Assembly: GCA_965206975.1 (NCBI GenBank)
Contig: OZ242253.1
Coordinates: 2,790,001-2,854,000, forward strand
Direction: 5' to 3'
DNA: 64,000 nucleotides
Source: JAAXGI01 sp965206975
GTDB lineage: Bacteria; Gemmatimonadota; Gemmatimonadetes; Longimicrobiales; Gaopeijiaceae
Part shown: piece after piece, positions 33,770 through 42,956 of the stretch
Numbering within the stretch: position 1 is the stretch's first letter
Layout of the letters: each line of letters begins with the position of its first letter
Program-made: the position numbers and the translations under genes
The notes under the pieces: generated by a model
Seen by the model: the letters and a program-made list of their open reading frames with translations, nothing else
Told to the model about the DNA's origin: nothing
The model's database searches: none

Positions 33770-35206
33770 CTACGGCGCGATCCGCTCCCTCACGTCCCCA
33801 AGCCGGGCCAGGACTTCCCGGCGCCCGAGCGCGTGGATGACCTTCCCGAGATCCGGCCCCTGGCGGGCCCCCAGGAGGGCGAGCCTGAGCGGGTGGAAGA
33901 GCGCCCGCCCCCCACGGCCGAGCTCCCTCCCGGCCTCCCTCACCGCCCGCGACGCCCCATCCGCCGTCCACGCCTCGAGCGCCTCGAGCCTCTGCTCGAC
34001 CGTGCCGAGGAGCCGCGCATTCTCATCGGGCTTGGACGCGAGTTCGGCCACGGCGGCCCGCACCGCTTCCCCGGACGGGAAGAGGAGGGCGAGCGCTTGA
34101 TTCACCTCACCGAAGGTATGGATCCGGGAGCGAAGCGCATCGACCACAGTCTCCAGGTCGAGCCCGTCGACGGGAAAGCGGGCCCGGTCGATGTAGGGGG
34201 CCACCGCGCGCGCCAGCGCGCCGAGCGGCATCCGCGCAATGTGCTCCTTCGAGAGCCACCTGAGCTTCCCTGAGTCGTAGACGGTGTTCGAAGCCCCAAC
34301 CCGATCCAGCGTCAGCGCCGCCGCGATCTCGGACGGGCTCATCACCTCGCGGTCGTCCCCGGGAGACCAGCCGAGGAGGGAGAGGTAGTTCAGAACGCCG
34401 TCGGGGTGGTAGCCATCGGCCTCGAGGAGGGCGACGCCGGGAGCGCCCGTCCGCTTCGAGAGCTTGGAGCCGTCCGGGGCAAGGACCGTCGGAAGATGCG
34501 CGAAGACGGGTCGCACTGCTCCCATGGCGTCGAAGAGGAGCGCCTGCTTCGGCGTATTCGGGAGGTGGCCGGCCCCCCGGATCACGTGCGTGATCTCCAT
34601 GTCGGCATCATCGGCTACGACTGCGAAGTTGTAGGTGGGGCGGCCGTCCTCTCTCAAGATGATAAAGTCCCCTATATCCCTGCCATAAAAAGTTATCAAA
34701 CCCCTTATTTGATCCGTCACTTGAATCGTGTCGTCCGGTACTGCAAAGCGAAGGGAGGGGCGTGGGGAACCGGGCGGTGCCCCGCCGGAACCTCCCCCCA
34801 CGCCACGTTCACGGCATCCGCCCGGACACCCGGGCCGAGACCGCTCCCGGGTCCGCGCGGCCGCGACCTCGGACTCCGAGCAGTAGCAGTCGTAGGCGAG
34901 CCCGCGAGCCCTCAACTCGAGGGCGCGTTCCCGGTGCCGCCCCTCCCTTCGGCTCTGGAGATAGGGGCCGAAGGGGCCGCCCACGTCCGGACCCTCGTCC
35001 CACTCGAGGCCGGCCCACCGGAGACCTCCGAGGAGGCGCTCGAGAGACCCCTCCACATTTCGTGCTGCGTCCGTATCCTCGACCCGGAGGACGAACGCCC
35101 CCCCGTGCCGGCAGGCGAAGAGGTAGTTGAAGATCGCCGTCCGGAGATTCCCGACGTGCATCTCCCCCGTGGGGCTCGGAGCGAATCGGGTCCGGACGGA
35201 GGGCAT
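33770..35206 (-). CDS. gltX: Glutamyl-tRNA synthetase
   Basis: 478 residues, class I aminoacyl-tRNA synthetase charging tRNA-Glu with glutamate. The HIGH-type motif is RFAPSPTGEMHVGNLRTAIF at the N-terminus and KMSKS-type is APDGSKLSKRTGAPG around residue 255. Further family marks: LRVEDTDAARNV, FVLREDG-like FIILREDGRPTYNFAVVADD and HVIRGAGHLPNTPKQ. Around residues 108-135 a Cys cluster (DCYCSESE ... RPGCPGGCRE) could bind zinc. The C-terminal helical anticodon-binding part is complete. The gene ends the uvrC-gltX pair, 3 bp after uvrC's stop codon. Confidence 0.95.
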   Translation of the reverse strand: MPSVRTRFAPSPTGEMHVGNLRTAIFNYLFACRHGGAFVLRVEDTDAARNVEGSLERLLGGLRWAGLEWDEGPDVGGPFGPYLQSRREGRHRERALELRARGLAYDCYCSESEVAAARTRERSRPGCPGGCRERGVGGGSGGAPPGSPRPSLRFAVPDDTIQVTDQIRGLITFYGRDIGDFIILREDGRPTYNFAVVADDADMEITHVIRGAGHLPNTPKQALLFDAMGAVRPVFAHLPTVLAPDGSKLSKRTGAPGVALLEADGYHPDGVLNYLSLLGWSPGDDREVMSPSEIAAALTLDRVGASNTVYDSGKLRWLSKEHIARMPLGALARAVAPYIDRARFPVDGLDLETVVDALRSRIHTFGEVNQALALLFPSGEAVRAAVAELASKPDENARLLGTVEQRLEALEAWTADGASRAVREAGRELGRGGRALFHPLRLALLGARQGPDLGKVIHALGRREVLARLGDVRERIAP

Positions 35207-35209
35207 TGA

Positions 35210-37057
35210 TCAGCTCGCCGCCTTCTCCGACGACGTCCCGAGGTGGGTGAGCACCTTCTCGGCCAGCGTCTCGGAGAACCCCGGGATACGGGCGATCTCC
35301 TCGGGGCTCGCCCCCCGTACGGCCCGGACGGAGCCGAAGCACCTGAGGAGGGAACGCTGCCGCTTTGGCCCGATGCCCGGGATCACCCCGAGCTCGGTCT
35401 GGATCGTTCGGCGCCGCCTGAGCTTCCGATTGTACCTGAGCGCGAAGCGGTGGGCCTCGTTCCTCACGCGTTGCAGGAGTCGGAGCGCCGGGTCCCTCCG
35501 GGGGAGCCGGATCGGCTCCGCCCGCCCGGGGAGGAAGAGCTCTTCCCTGCTCTTGGCGAGCGCCACGATCGCCACCTCGGACGCCCCGAGCTCCCGGAGC
35601 ACGGGCTCGACGGCAGTGAGCTGGCCCTTCCCGCCATCGAGGACGAGGAGCTCCGGGAGGGGCTCCTCCTCCTCGATCCGACGCCTCAGGTAGCGCTCGA
35701 CCGCCTCGGCGATCGAGCGGTAGTCGTCGTTGGACCACTCGCCGCGGATCCGCATGTGACGGTAGAGCGCTCGCTTGGGCTCGGCGTTCTCGAAGGCCAC
35801 GGAGCTCGCCACAAGTTCGCTCCCCTGCGTATGCGATACGTCGAAGCCGGCGATCAGCCTGGGTACGACCTTGAGCTCGAGTCGGTCCTGAAGCTCGTAG
35901 AGCACTTCCTCCGCCGGGTCCAGCCTCCCCTCCCCCACCGCGAGCTGCCCCTCCAGGAAGTGCCGGGCATTCGTGGCGGCGAGCTGCGTCATCCGCCGCT
36001 TCCCCCCCCTCTCGGGCACGAGCGCCCGGACCCGGCGGCCGGCACGCGCCGAGAGCACCTCCTCGAGGACGCCGCGGTCCGAGAAGGAGAAGGGAAGAAG
36101 GACCTCGCGGGGAAGCTCGCCCGCCCCTTCCCTCCCGCGCCCGAGATAGAACTGCGTCGCGAAGATCCCGAGGAGCTCGGAGTCGGCCTCCCCGTCCAGC
36201 TCCTCGATCGTGCGGCTCTCCCGCCCGAGAAGCTTCCCCCTTCGGACCCGAAGGACGACGGCGGCCGCCCAGGCGCCGTCGCGGGCGATCCCGAGGATGT
36301 CCTGACTCTCCGCCTCCGCCCGCTCCATCCGCTGCTCCCTCGCGATCGCCTCAAGGCCGCGGAGCACGTCCCGATGCCGTGCGGCTGCCTCGAAGCGAAG
36401 CCCCTGAGAAGCCTCATCCATCTCGACCTCGACGCGGGCGCGGACCCCTTCGATCTCTCCCCCGAGGATCTTCAGCACCTCGGCGATCACCTCCCCGTAC
36501 CCTTCCTCCGTCTGAAGTCCGATGCAGGGAGCGGCGCACCGGCCGATATGGTAGTCGAGGCAGGGCCGGGGCGGCGCCTCCCTCGGGAGGTCGTACCGGC
36601 ACGAGCGGACGTGGTAGAGGCGCTTCACGAGCTCGAGCGCTTGGCGCATGGGTCCGACGGAGGTGTAGGGCCCGAAGTAGCGCGCCCCGTCGTCCTTCAG
36701 CGTGCGGGTGACGAAGACGCGGGGGAAGGGCTCCCCAACGGTCACCTTCACGAATGGGTACCGCTTGTCATCCCGCAGCTGGATGTTGAATCTGGGCTGG
36801 TGCTCCTTGATCAGGTTCGCCTCGAGGACGAGGGCCTCGGCCTCGGAGCCTACGAGGATCGTATCCGCGGCGGTGGCGAGGCGGGCGAGCTCGCTCAGGC
36901 GAATCCCACGCCTCGGGTCGGAGGCGAAGTAGGTGCGGACCCGCGATCGGATGGAGTTCGCCTTCCCGACGTAGAGGATCCCCCCGGCGGCGTCCTTGAA
37001 GAGGTAGACGCCGGGACCGCTCGGGAGGCTCCTCAGCTTCCTCGCGTCGATCGTCAC
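35210..37057 (-). CDS. uvrC: Excinuclease ABC subunit C
   Basis: 615 residues, the nuclease of nucleotide excision repair. The N-terminal GIY-YIG domain is seen in SGPGVYLFKDAAGGILYVGK and ANSIRSRVRTYF; a Cys-rich patch follows (CRYDLPREAPPRPCLDYHIG, RCAAPCIG). Next come a UVR motif (EMDEASQGLRFEAAARHRDV) near residue 210 and the RNase-H-like nuclease domain (IAGFDVSHTQGSELVASSVA, LLVLDGGKGQLTAVEPVL, RNEAHRFALRYNR). The C-terminus has the helix-hairpin-helix pair (LGVIPGIGPKRQRSLLRCFG and ASPEEIARIPGFSETLAEKV). Complete. Confidence 0.96.
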   Translation of the reverse strand: MTIDARKLRSLPSGPGVYLFKDAAGGILYVGKANSIRSRVRTYFASDPRRGIRLSELARLATAADTILVGSEAEALVLEANLIKEHQPRFNIQLRDDKRYPFVKVTVGEPFPRVFVTRTLKDDGARYFGPYTSVGPMRQALELVKRLYHVRSCRYDLPREAPPRPCLDYHIGRCAAPCIGLQTEEGYGEVIAEVLKILGGEIEGVRARVEVEMDEASQGLRFEAAARHRDVLRGLEAIAREQRMERAEAESQDILGIARDGAWAAAVVLRVRRGKLLGRESRTIEELDGEADSELLGIFATQFYLGRGREGAGELPREVLLPFSFSDRGVLEEVLSARAGRRVRALVPERGGKRRMTQLAATNARHFLEGQLAVGEGRLDPAEEVLYELQDRLELKVVPRLIAGFDVSHTQGSELVASSVAFENAEPKRALYRHMRIRGEWSNDDYRSIAEAVERYLRRRIEEEEPLPELLVLDGGKGQLTAVEPVLRELGASEVAIVALAKSREELFLPGRAEPIRLPRRDPALRLLQRVRNEAHRFALRYNRKLRRRRTIQTELGVIPGIGPKRQRSLLRCFGSVRAVRGASPEEIARIPGFSETLAEKVLTHLGTSSEKAAS

Positions 37058-37088
37058 GGTATCGCGGCGCTCCGGAGAGGGGCGGCGA

Positions 37089-38645
37089 CTACTCGGCCTT
37101 CGAGCGCCGGAGGGCGAACGCCCCGAGAGGGGGCCGGACCCCCAGGAGTGCGGTCAGGATGAGGTATACCCCGGCGAAGGGAACGAGCGTTCCGAGCGCC
37201 TGAAGCCATGGCGCCCCGGGTGGGAGGCGCCCGAGGAGGAAGAGCCCGGTCGCCGAGGCCACCAGCGCCCCGGTCCCCATTCGGAGGAGGCGTCCGGCCC
37301 CGATCCCGAAGGACCCCATGGTGCGTGTGAGGGAGCGCCGGAGGAGGACGAACTCGACCCAGGCGGCGAGGCTCGCGCCGAGGGCGAGCCCTGCGGCCCC
37401 GAGGCGGAGCTCGCCCACGGCCACGCGGTCGAGGGGAAGCATCAGGGCGAGTCCCACACCAAGCGAGAGTGCGACGCGCACGTACGCGATCCGGGCCGGG
37501 GTGCGCGTGTCCCGCACCGCGTAGAAGGCCGAGGAGAAGAGGCGGGATAGGGCGGAGGCCGGCATCCCGATGGCGTACGCCGCGAGCACCCCCCACGTGA
37601 CCCGGACCTCCGCTTCACCGAAGGCCCCTGTCTGATAGATCGCGGCCGTGATGACGTTGCCGAGGCAGATGTAGCCGAGCGCGGAGGGGATGAGAAAGTA
37701 GGCGACGCGCCCCATCCCGGCACTCACGTCCGCTCCGAGAAGGGAAGCGCCACGCCGCCTGTCCCGCGAGAGCTCGGGGAGTTCGGAGGCGGCGACCGAC
37801 ATCCCGAAGAGCGAGATCGGGAGGAGGTAGAGGGTCTGGGCGTACCCCAGGGATGCGACGGCTCCGGTTGCCAGGTACGCCGCGAGGGTGAAGTCGAGCC
37901 AGCTGCCGAGGTTCACGACGCCCCGGGCGGCAACGACGGGGACGAAGTTCCGGATCGCTTCCCGAACCCCGTAGACGTCCCGCGAGAGCGACGGCCGAAA
38001 CTCCCCGAGGAGCCGAAGCGCCAAGGGGAGCTGGAGCGCGCACTGCACGCCCCCGCCGATGAGCGCGCCCCACGCGAGAACCCGGACGAGCGCCTCTCCG
38101 GAGAGGCCCCACGCCTCGCCCCCGATCCACATCGCGCCGATGATCGCCGCGTTCCACCCCACCGGCGCGACGTAGGGGAGGAAGAAGCGCCGGTGGGTAT
38201 TCAGGATCCCGAGCGCCCACGCCGAGATCACGAAGAGCGCCGTCATCGGGAAGAGGATCCGAACGATGTCCACGGTGAGGGCGTAGCGCGCCGGATCGAA
38301 GCCGCCGAAGAATACCGCGACGAGGAGGGGGGCGAAGACGATCCCGGCCCACGCCACGCCTCCCGCGGCCAGCGTCAGGAGTCCGAAGACGGCCCCGGCG
38401 AACCGCGCGCCCTCCTCATCCCGCCCCTCCTCGACGAGCTCTGCGTAGACGGGGATGAAGGAGGCGGAGAGCGTCCCCTCGGCAAGGAGGTTCTGAAGGA
38501 CGTTCGGCATCCGGAGCGCGGCCCGCCATGCGTCGGCGAAGGGCGAGGCGCCGAAGTAGTGGGCGAAGACCCGCTCCCGGACGAGCCCGGTAATGCGGCT
38601 GAGAAGGATCCCGGAGGCAACGCGCGCCGAGGCTCCGGAGCGCAC
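37089..38645 (-). CDS. murJ: Lipid II flippase MurJ
   Basis: 518-residue polytopic membrane protein of the MviN/MurJ (MOP) family that moves lipid II across the inner membrane for peptidoglycan synthesis. Family marks: SGILLSRITGLVRERVFAHY at the start, SPFADAWRAALRMPNVLQNL, LLAEGTLSASFIPVYAEL, then successive hydrophobic segments. The central SLGYAQTLYLLPISLFGMSV and ASELPELSRD is conserved, as is SALSRLFSSAFYAVRDTRTP. The length is typical. It sits 31 bp upstream of uvrC. Confidence 0.94.
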   Translation of the reverse strand: MRSGASARVASGILLSRITGLVRERVFAHYFGASPFADAWRAALRMPNVLQNLLAEGTLSASFIPVYAELVEEGRDEEGARFAGAVFGLLTLAAGGVAWAGIVFAPLLVAVFFGGFDPARYALTVDIVRILFPMTALFVISAWALGILNTHRRFFLPYVAPVGWNAAIIGAMWIGGEAWGLSGEALVRVLAWGALIGGGVQCALQLPLALRLLGEFRPSLSRDVYGVREAIRNFVPVVAARGVVNLGSWLDFTLAAYLATGAVASLGYAQTLYLLPISLFGMSVAASELPELSRDRRRGASLLGADVSAGMGRVAYFLIPSALGYICLGNVITAAIYQTGAFGEAEVRVTWGVLAAYAIGMPASALSRLFSSAFYAVRDTRTPARIAYVRVALSLGVGLALMLPLDRVAVGELRLGAAGLALGASLAAWVEFVLLRRSLTRTMGSFGIGAGRLLRMGTGALVASATGLFLLGRLPPGAPWLQALGTLVPFAGVYLILTALLGVRPPLGAFALRRSKAE

Positions 38646-38687
38646 CGTCCCGCCCGGCGGAGCGTTCAGGCCGCCCCCCGGGCGGGC

Positions 38688-38978
38688 TCAGGGGCCGGCG
38701 CGCTCACTCGGAAACGAGGGCGGGGCCCCCTCGCGGGAGCGGTCGGCGAGGAGCTGCTGAACGAAATCGGATTCGTCCGAGAGGCGCTTGACATCGAGGG
38801 AGAGCCGCTCCACCTCGCCCTCGAGCTGGCCGATCCGCTCCCTCAGGCGATCCGCCTCGCCCGCCTCGCCCCTGGACTCGACGTGGGCGGCGACCGCACG
38901 CCCGAGGCGGGAGTCCAGGACCGTCGAGAGGATCTCTGGGATCAGGAGTCCGAAGACCATGATGACGAGCCACCACAT
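38688..38978 (-). CDS. Small membrane protein with coiled coil
   Basis: 96 residues. A single N-terminal transmembrane helix (MWWLVIMVFGLLIPEILSTV) is followed by a charged coiled coil (EADRLRERIGQLEGEVERLS then LDVKRLSDESDFVQQLLADR). The layout recalls PspB-like or other small membrane-anchored coiled-coil proteins, but no specific motif settles it. It lies between bshC and murJ, with gaps of 98 and 42 bp, in the same orientation. Confidence 0.65.
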   Translation of the reverse strand: MWWLVIMVFGLLIPEILSTVLDSRLGRAVAAHVESRGEAGEADRLRERIGQLEGEVERLSLDVKRLSDESDFVQQLLADRSREGAPPSFPSERAGP

Positions 38979-39076
38979 GCGCGAAAGCTATCTCTGGGAA
39001 GCTCCCTCGTGCAATTCGGGCCGAGGGGGTGCGTCGCGCGCCCCCCCGACTTCTACGCCTCGGCCGGCGCCCGGAT

Positions 39077-40738
39077 TCACGGGGGGGACGGGTGGCTGGG
39101 CAACGGTACCGGGCCGGGGAGCACCGCCTTTTCGGCCCGAACGGAGAGCCCGTCGAGGAAGGCCTGATCGTAGCGCACGAGATAGTAGAAGGGACTCAGG
39201 ACGCGCTCCTGCGGCCGGTCGAGGGGGAAGAGGTGGAGCTTCGCCTTCTTCAGCTGGGCGAGCGCGACCTCGTTCGCCCGCTTGAGGCTCTGCACGGCCT
39301 TCTTCTCGACCTCGGTGAGGAGGGCGAAGCTCTGTGACTGGAGGCTCCTTACGGGTCCCGCGAGCGTCGGGTCGATCTCGGCGACGGACCTTGCGAGCCG
39401 GGCCGAGCCCTGCCCGAGCGAGCGCCGAAGCTCCTTCAGCGCCGACTGGACCCCCTCCGGAATGCTCTCCCGTGCGAAGTCGCCGGCGATCGCCGGAAAG
39501 GGGGCGGCGAGATCATCGACCGCGAGGCCGAACTTCGCGAGCACCTTCTCGACCTTCCCCTCGACGACGGCCACCGACAGGCGCGGGTGGATGACGGGCA
39601 TCTCGATCCCGTGCCCGGCGAAGACGGGCGCCGTCTGCGGAAGGTACGAGGCCTCCCCCGGACCCGCCACGGTGGCGATCGCCGGGAAGAGCAGGCTCTC
39701 GACGACGGGCCGAAGGAGGACGTTCGGGCTCAGCCTCGAGGGGTCATCCTCCCCGATCGTTTCGATCTCCCGGGCGGTGATCCGGCGCTCCGACCCCCGG
39801 AGGCGGTAGGCACCGCCGTCCCGAAAGACCCGTTCGCGGCGCTCCTCCCTCTCGACGAAGACGTTCGTCGCCCCAGGGAGCTCAGGGACCTGGAGCTCGA
39901 AGCCCGCCCTCCGTATCGCCTCGTCGTGCCGGTGGACCGCCTCCTCGCGCGCCGCGCTCTCCGCCAGTTCCTTGAGTAGCATCGGGAGCGCGCGGCGCTT
40001 GAGCGTCGGGTGGTGCGCCGCTGCGGTGAAGACCCCGGCGGGGCCGAGGAGGGCATGAAGGAGCTCTTCGTACGCATCGGAGAGCGTACTCTCCGGCCGG
40101 CACACCTCCTCGAGGAGGCTCCGCCACCTCGGGAGGAAGTCCGTCTCGGGCATGAGGGTGAGGAAGTGCCCGAGCGCCTCGGCCATCTCCAGGCCCGCCC
40201 GGATGCGGTGAATCGGCCGGCCGGGGCCGGGGCTCGGGGCGCGATCCGGGAGTGCGACCTCCCGAAGCCGGTTCTCGACGTCCATGACGTGGGTGGCGCG
40301 GACCTCCTCCCAGTCGTGGTCTTCGGAGGCAATCCAGAAGACGGGGAGTACGGGCCGGCCTATCGCGGCCTCGAGGCGCCTTGCGAGAGCGGCAGCCGTG
40401 AGCCCCTTGTAGAGGGCGTACAGGGGACCGCCGAAGAGCCCCGGCTGCTGCCCCGTGGTGACGACGAAGCCTCCCTCGTCGACGAAGGCCTCGAGGCGCG
40501 CCTCCCCACGAGCCCCGCCGCCGGTGAGGCAGGAGGCTGCGAGTTTTCGATCCTCGGCTCCCGTCCGGTCCTCGACCTCCCTCGCCTTCGCCAGGTACGA
40601 GCCGAGATCCGCCGCCGGGCCCGGAAAGAGTTCGGCCGCCGCCGGGCTTCCCGCGAGCCACGCCTCGGCGAGCGGCGTCCCCGAGAGGAGACGAGATTCG
40701 AGCCTCACGGCCGGTCCCCGCGTCACGTCAGGACGCAC
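39077..40738 (-). CDS. bshC: Bacillithiol biosynthesis cysteine-adding enzyme BshC
   Basis: 553 residues. Recognised from VVTTGQQPGLFGGPLYALYK with GLTAAALARRLEAAIGRPVL, then PVFWIASEDHDWEEVRATHV, FLTLMPETDFLPRWRSLLEE and the later LLRPVVESLLFPAIATVAGP, EASYLPQTAPVFAGHGIEMP, VIHPRLSVAVVEGKVEKVL. BshC joins cysteine to GlcN-malate to make bacillithiol, the low-molecular-weight thiol used in place of glutathione. The coiled-coil C-terminal part and PFYYLVRYDQAFLDGL are also typical. bshA and bshB are not in the window. Overlaps the upstream methyltransferase by 11 bp. Confidence 0.92.
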   Translation of the reverse strand: MRPDVTRGPAVRLESRLLSGTPLAEAWLAGSPAAAELFPGPAADLGSYLAKAREVEDRTGAEDRKLAASCLTGGGARGEARLEAFVDEGGFVVTTGQQPGLFGGPLYALYKGLTAAALARRLEAAIGRPVLPVFWIASEDHDWEEVRATHVMDVENRLREVALPDRAPSPGPGRPIHRIRAGLEMAEALGHFLTLMPETDFLPRWRSLLEEVCRPESTLSDAYEELLHALLGPAGVFTAAAHHPTLKRRALPMLLKELAESAAREEAVHRHDEAIRRAGFELQVPELPGATNVFVEREERRERVFRDGGAYRLRGSERRITAREIETIGEDDPSRLSPNVLLRPVVESLLFPAIATVAGPGEASYLPQTAPVFAGHGIEMPVIHPRLSVAVVEGKVEKVLAKFGLAVDDLAAPFPAIAGDFARESIPEGVQSALKELRRSLGQGSARLARSVAEIDPTLAGPVRSLQSQSFALLTEVEKKAVQSLKRANEVALAQLKKAKLHLFPLDRPQERVLSPFYYLVRYDQAFLDGLSVRAEKAVLPGPVPLPSHPSPP

Positions 40739-41495
40739 TCGCGAGCGCGATGACTCTCGGGGCCGACTCGCCGACCGGGGCGCCCGAGTAGTCGCCGAAC
40801 CAGCGCCCGGGGGCGAGGCCGGCGCGGGCGAGGAGCTCGGCCAGCTCCCCCGCCGAGTAGAGGCGGACCCGTTCCCGGTACGTCCGTTCGGCCTCCCCGC
40901 CCTTCCCCGCGATCCGGATCGTCTTCTCCACCCTCCGGCCCGCGTCGACGATCCGCCGCTCCTGTATGACCCTCCGCCCCTCGATCACGGCTTCGTCCCG
41001 GGGCCTCAGCGTGGCCCTCGTCCGCTCCGCATTCAGGAAGTCGAGGAGGAAGTGCCCCCCTTCCTTCAGGACGCGGCGGATCTCGAGGAGAACGCGGAGG
41101 TCGTCGTCCTCGGATCGGAAGTACCCGAACGAGGTGAAGAAGCTCGTGACGGCGGCGAAGCGGTTCGCCCCGAAGGGGATGAGGCGCATGTCGGCCCGGA
41201 GGAGGAGGGATCTGGAATCCACCTCCTTCGCCCGGAGGAGGAGCACCTCCGAGAGATCGAGCCCGAAGACGCGGAGGCCGCGGGCGGCGAGTGGCCTCGT
41301 GTGCCGGCCCGCACCGCACGCCAGGTCCAGGACGGGATCCCCAGGCAGAAGGCTCGTTGCCTCGAGGAGGAGCGCCACGCCCCTCCCGGCCTCCTCCTCG
41401 TCCCGATGCGGGTAGAGCCCTAGATAGTCGTCCCCGAACCAGCTCGCGTACCACGGCTGGCCCCCGGTCGGATCTCCCCCGCGACCCGGACTCAC
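40728..41495 (-). CDS. Class I SAM-dependent methyltransferase
   Basis: 255 residues with the Rossmann motif I GDPVLDLACGAGRHTRPLAA, then GLRVFGLDLSEVLLLRAKEV (acidic motif II) and FAAVTSFFTSFGYFRSEDDD (motif IV). LKEGGHFLLDFLNAERTRAT matches the post-motif. The acceptor substrate is not evident. It starts at 41495 overlapping the rlmH stop (ATGA) and ends inside bshC's start, so the genes are translationally coupled. Confidence 0.85.
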   Translation of the reverse strand: MSPGRGGDPTGGQPWYASWFGDDYLGLYPHRDEEEAGRGVALLLEATSLLPGDPVLDLACGAGRHTRPLAARGLRVFGLDLSEVLLLRAKEVDSRSLLLRADMRLIPFGANRFAAVTSFFTSFGYFRSEDDDLRVLLEIRRVLKEGGHFLLDFLNAERTRATLRPRDEAVIEGRRVIQERRIVDAGRRVEKTIRIAGKGGEAERTYRERVRLYSAGELAELLARAGLAPGRWFGDYSGAPVGESAPRVIALASAS

Positions 41496-41878
41496 GCCTC
41501 AGCCTTGTGGTAGGGTTCGCCGCGAAGGATCGTCCCGGCCCGGTAGAGCTGTTCGGCGAGGAGGCGGCGGGCGAGTTCGTGCGGGAGCGTCATGTCGGAG
41601 AGTGAGAGGAGTCGATCCGCGCCGCGGAGTAGCGTAGCATCGAGGCCAAATGCGCCTCCGACGAGAAAGGTAACGCCGCGCCTTCCCTCGGTCGCCCTCG
41701 AGCCGAGGAGGCGGGCGCAGGCATCTGACGAGAGGCTCCCACCCCCTCTCGTGAGCGCCCAGACCTCCGACTCTTTCGGGATCCGACGCCCGAGACGCGC
41801 CCCCTCCGCGCTCCGGACGGAGGCCGGATCCTTCCCCCGCCCGCGGGCCCGGCCCACGACCAGGACGGAGATCTTCAC
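41492..41878 (-). CDS. rlmH: 23S rRNA (pseudouridine1915-N3)-methyltransferase
   Basis: 128 residues with the SPOUT-type C-terminal knot: VTFLVGGAFGLDATLLRGAD, RLLSLSDMTLPHELARRLLA and EQLYRAGTILRGEPYHKAEA, the invariant end of RlmH (L-S-x-M-T-x-p-H ... E-Q-l-Y-R-A ... Y-H-K). It methylates pseudouridine 1915 in helix 69 of 23S rRNA. The usual length is about 155; here the N-terminal half is about 25 residues shorter and the D-E-x-G-k segment reads LTRGGGSLSSDACARLLG. The catalytic end is intact. Confidence 0.88.
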   Translation of the reverse strand: MKISVLVVGRARGRGKDPASVRSAEGARLGRRIPKESEVWALTRGGGSLSSDACARLLGSRATEGRRGVTFLVGGAFGLDATLLRGADRLLSLSDMTLPHELARRLLAEQLYRAGTILRGEPYHKAEA

Positions 41879-41888
41879 TCACCCCTCC

Positions 41889-42956
41889 TCAACCCCGCGC
41901 CTCCCCCGTGCCCGGCGCGCGAAACGCCTCGAGCGAGGCGAGGATGCGCTCGATCAGATCGCGCCGCGCGGCAAGGACGAGAGGGAGCACCCGGACCGGG
42001 GGAAGGAGTTCCGCGAAGGCCTCGAGCTTCACCGCATCCTTCTCCGTCGTGACCACCGCGCGGCCGTCTGCGCGCCTCGAGATACGCACGGCATCCTCCC
42101 GCGTGTAGTCGTGATGATCGGGGTAGAGCCGCGCCTCCGGCGCCTCGCCCAGGCGCGCCTCGACGATGGAGAGAAAGGCTGCGGGCTCGGCGATCGAGGA
42201 GACCGCGAGGACCGGGCCCTCTGGCGGGGAGCCCCTCGAACCGTCGAGGCGCTCCCACTCGCCTGCCTCGAGGTAGCAGAGGTGGACGGGGGGGAGCCCG
42301 GGCACCCGCCGAAGCTCGCCTGCGAGCCGGACCGCCGGCTCACGCTCCCCCTCGCCCTTCGACGTGACGAGGATGAGATCGGCCCGCCGAAGCGCTCCGA
42401 GTGGCTCCCGGAAGGGGCCCCGGGGGAGGAGGCGGGGAGGAAGCGGGTGCGCGGGGGAGAGGAGCACGATGTCGAGGCTCCGGCGAAGGCAGCGATGCTG
42501 GAATCCGTCGTCGAGTACGGCGACGTCCCGTCCGAGGCGCGCCGCTTCCCGCACGCCCTCGATGCGGCGGGGAGTTGCGAGGACGGGCGTCCCCGGGCTC
42601 CACCGGCCGTGAAGGCGGATCTCGTCCTCGCCGTAGCCTCTCGTGACGAGCGCAGGGCTGAGACCCTGCCGTTCGAGCTCCCCGACGAGCCACCCGGAGA
42701 CGGGCGTCTTCCCCGTCCCGCCCACCGCGAGGTTGCCGATCGACACAACCGGGAGGGGCGGATCCGCCGAGGGGAGCACGCGGAGGCGGTAGAGCAGGTT
42801 CCGGGTTCGAATGACGCTCCCGTAGATCGCTGCGAGGGGCGCCATGAGGGCGCCAAGGAGGGCGAAGCCGGCGCCTCCGTCCCCGCGCCAGAGGCGCTCG
42901 AGCAGCGCGCGTGCCCTCACTCCGGGACTCGCCGCGCGCCCCCCGGCCGAGGGCAT
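41889..42956 (-). CDS. lpxK: Tetraacyldisaccharide 4'-kinase
   Basis: 355 residues. LpxK phosphorylates lipid A disaccharide at the 4' position at the inner membrane. Visible: N-terminal membrane segment (FALLGALMAPLAAIYGSVIR), the P-loop region LPVVSIGNLAVGGTGKTPVS, LVTRGYGEDEIRLHGRWSPG, the conserved DVAVLDDGFQHRCLRRSLDI and the later DHHDYTREDAVRI and VVTTEKDAVKL. The start may be a little downstream of 42956 because the first 40 nt overlap the acyltransferase gene. The frame is complete. Confidence 0.94.
   Translation of the reverse strand: MPSAGGRAASPGVRARALLERLWRGDGGAGFALLGALMAPLAAIYGSVIRTRNLLYRLRVLPSADPPLPVVSIGNLAVGGTGKTPVSGWLVGELERQGLSPALVTRGYGEDEIRLHGRWSPGTPVLATPRRIEGVREAARLGRDVAVLDDGFQHRCLRRSLDIVLLSPAHPLPPRLLPRGPFREPLGALRRADLILVTSKGEGEREPAVRLAGELRRVPGLPPVHLCYLEAGEWERLDGSRGSPPEGPVLAVSSIAEPAAFLSIVEARLGEAPEARLYPDHHDYTREDAVRISRRADGRAVVTTEKDAVKLEAFAELLPPVRVLPLVLAARRDLIERILASLEAFRAPGTGEARG

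Noticed and set aside
35243..37162. 639-codon plus-strand open frame
   Set aside because: Antisense of uvrC; high GC makes long stop-free shadows, and the translation is Pro/Gly/Glu-rich without motifs.
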